Shown here: piece after piece, positions 5,716-5,926 of the stretch
How positions within the stretch are numbered: the stretch's first letter is position 1
How the letters are laid out: every line of letters starts with the position of its first letter
Source of the DNA: an uncultured Shinella sp.
Lineage (GTDB): Bacteria; Pseudomonadota; Alphaproteobacteria; Rhizobiales; Rhizobiaceae
DNA: 5,926 nucleotides
Direction: 5' to 3'
Assembly: GCA_946886325.1 (NCBI GenBank)
Contig: CAMPIK010000171.1
Span: 1-5,926, forward strand
Position numbers and translations under genes: made by a program
Notes under the pieces: model-generated
The model's database searches: none
The model's input: only the letters and a program-made list of their open reading frames with translations
Told to the model about the DNA's origin: nothing

Positions 5716-5926
5716 TCAGGCGGCGGAGACGCTCACCTGCGCGGTCGACGGCGCATAGGCTTCGTAGAGCCCAATCGTCAATTCAGCGATGCGCGGCCAG
5801 GTATAGTTCTCAAAAACCAGCCTGCGACCGTTCTCCCCCATGGTTTCGGCCAGAGGCGTATCGGCAAGGACGCCGATGATGGCTTCGGCGATATCGACAG
5901 GATCGAGACTTGTGACTGCTCCCGCG
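5716..5926 (-). CDS. GT-B fold glycosyltransferase (GT4-like), C-terminal part only
   Basis: A minus-strand frame is open from the right edge to a TGA (plus-strand 5716-5718), giving the last 69 residues of a gene whose start lies outside the window. It is not in the form of a complete ORF, which makes it easy to miss. The sequence contains AGAVTSLDPVDIAEAIIGVL, then ETMGENGRRLVFENYTWPRI and AELTIGLYEAY. This is the usual C-terminal end of GT4-type (glycosyltransferase group 1) proteins: the segment after the sugar-nucleotide site, the MG.NGR.LV...YTW motif, and a final helix that packs back on the N-terminal domain. It converges on the acetyltransferase gene with 31 bases between the two stops. 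It probably adds another sugar to the same glycan. The catalytic residues are not in the window, so specificity cannot be judged. Confidence 0.78.
   Translation of the reverse strand, partial: AGAVTSLDPVDIAEAIIGVLADTPLAETMGENGRRLVFENYTWPRIAELTIGLYEAYAPSTAQVSVSAA

Overview
The window looks like part of a surface-polysaccharide locus from a GC-rich alphaproteobacterium, most plausibly of the Rhizobiales/Rhizobiaceae type. I base this on codon use (strong preference for GTC, CTG, ATC and GCC), the style of the proteins, and the gene content. The genus cannot be fixed from the sequence alone.

Layout from left to right. Bases 1-240 hold no gene I can support; the left edge carries a small inverted repeat and a tRNA T-arm-like motif. 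Bases 241-1425 on the minus strand encode an FAD-dependent L-2-hydroxyglutarate oxidase (lhgO). A 342-base divergent intergenic region follows, with two small predicted hairpins. On the plus strand comes a compact four-gene run: a WecA/MraY-type polyprenyl-phosphate sugar-1-phosphate transferase (1768-2844), a GT2 glycosyltransferase of the WaaE-like type (2866-3699), a large multi-spanning membrane protein that I read as a Wzy-like repeat-unit polymerase (3814-5091), and a WcaF-type left-handed beta-helix acetyltransferase (5091-5684). The last two genes overlap by one base (TGATG). At the right edge the C-terminal end of a GT-B (GT4-like) glycosyltransferase enters on the minus strand (5716-5926) and converges on the acetyltransferase.

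Taken together, the plus-strand genes supply several steps of a lipid-linked repeat-unit pathway: loading of the first sugar phosphate onto undecaprenyl phosphate, addition of a further sugar, O-acetylation, and polymerisation on the periplasmic side. A flippase (Wzx), chain-length/export proteins (Wzc/Wza type) and most of the other glycosyltransferases are not in the window and would be expected nearby. The lhgO gene belongs to 2-hydroxyglutarate/lysine-linked catabolism and has no obvious role in the polysaccharide; it may simply be a neighbour.

The most interesting structural signal is in the 114-base gap before the polymerase gene. One segment, CCTCCCGG, can pair either with an upstream GC-rich arm or, exactly over 8 bases, with the polymerase ribosome binding site. 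This is a candidate for translational control of the polymerase, but in GC-rich DNA it could also be chance.
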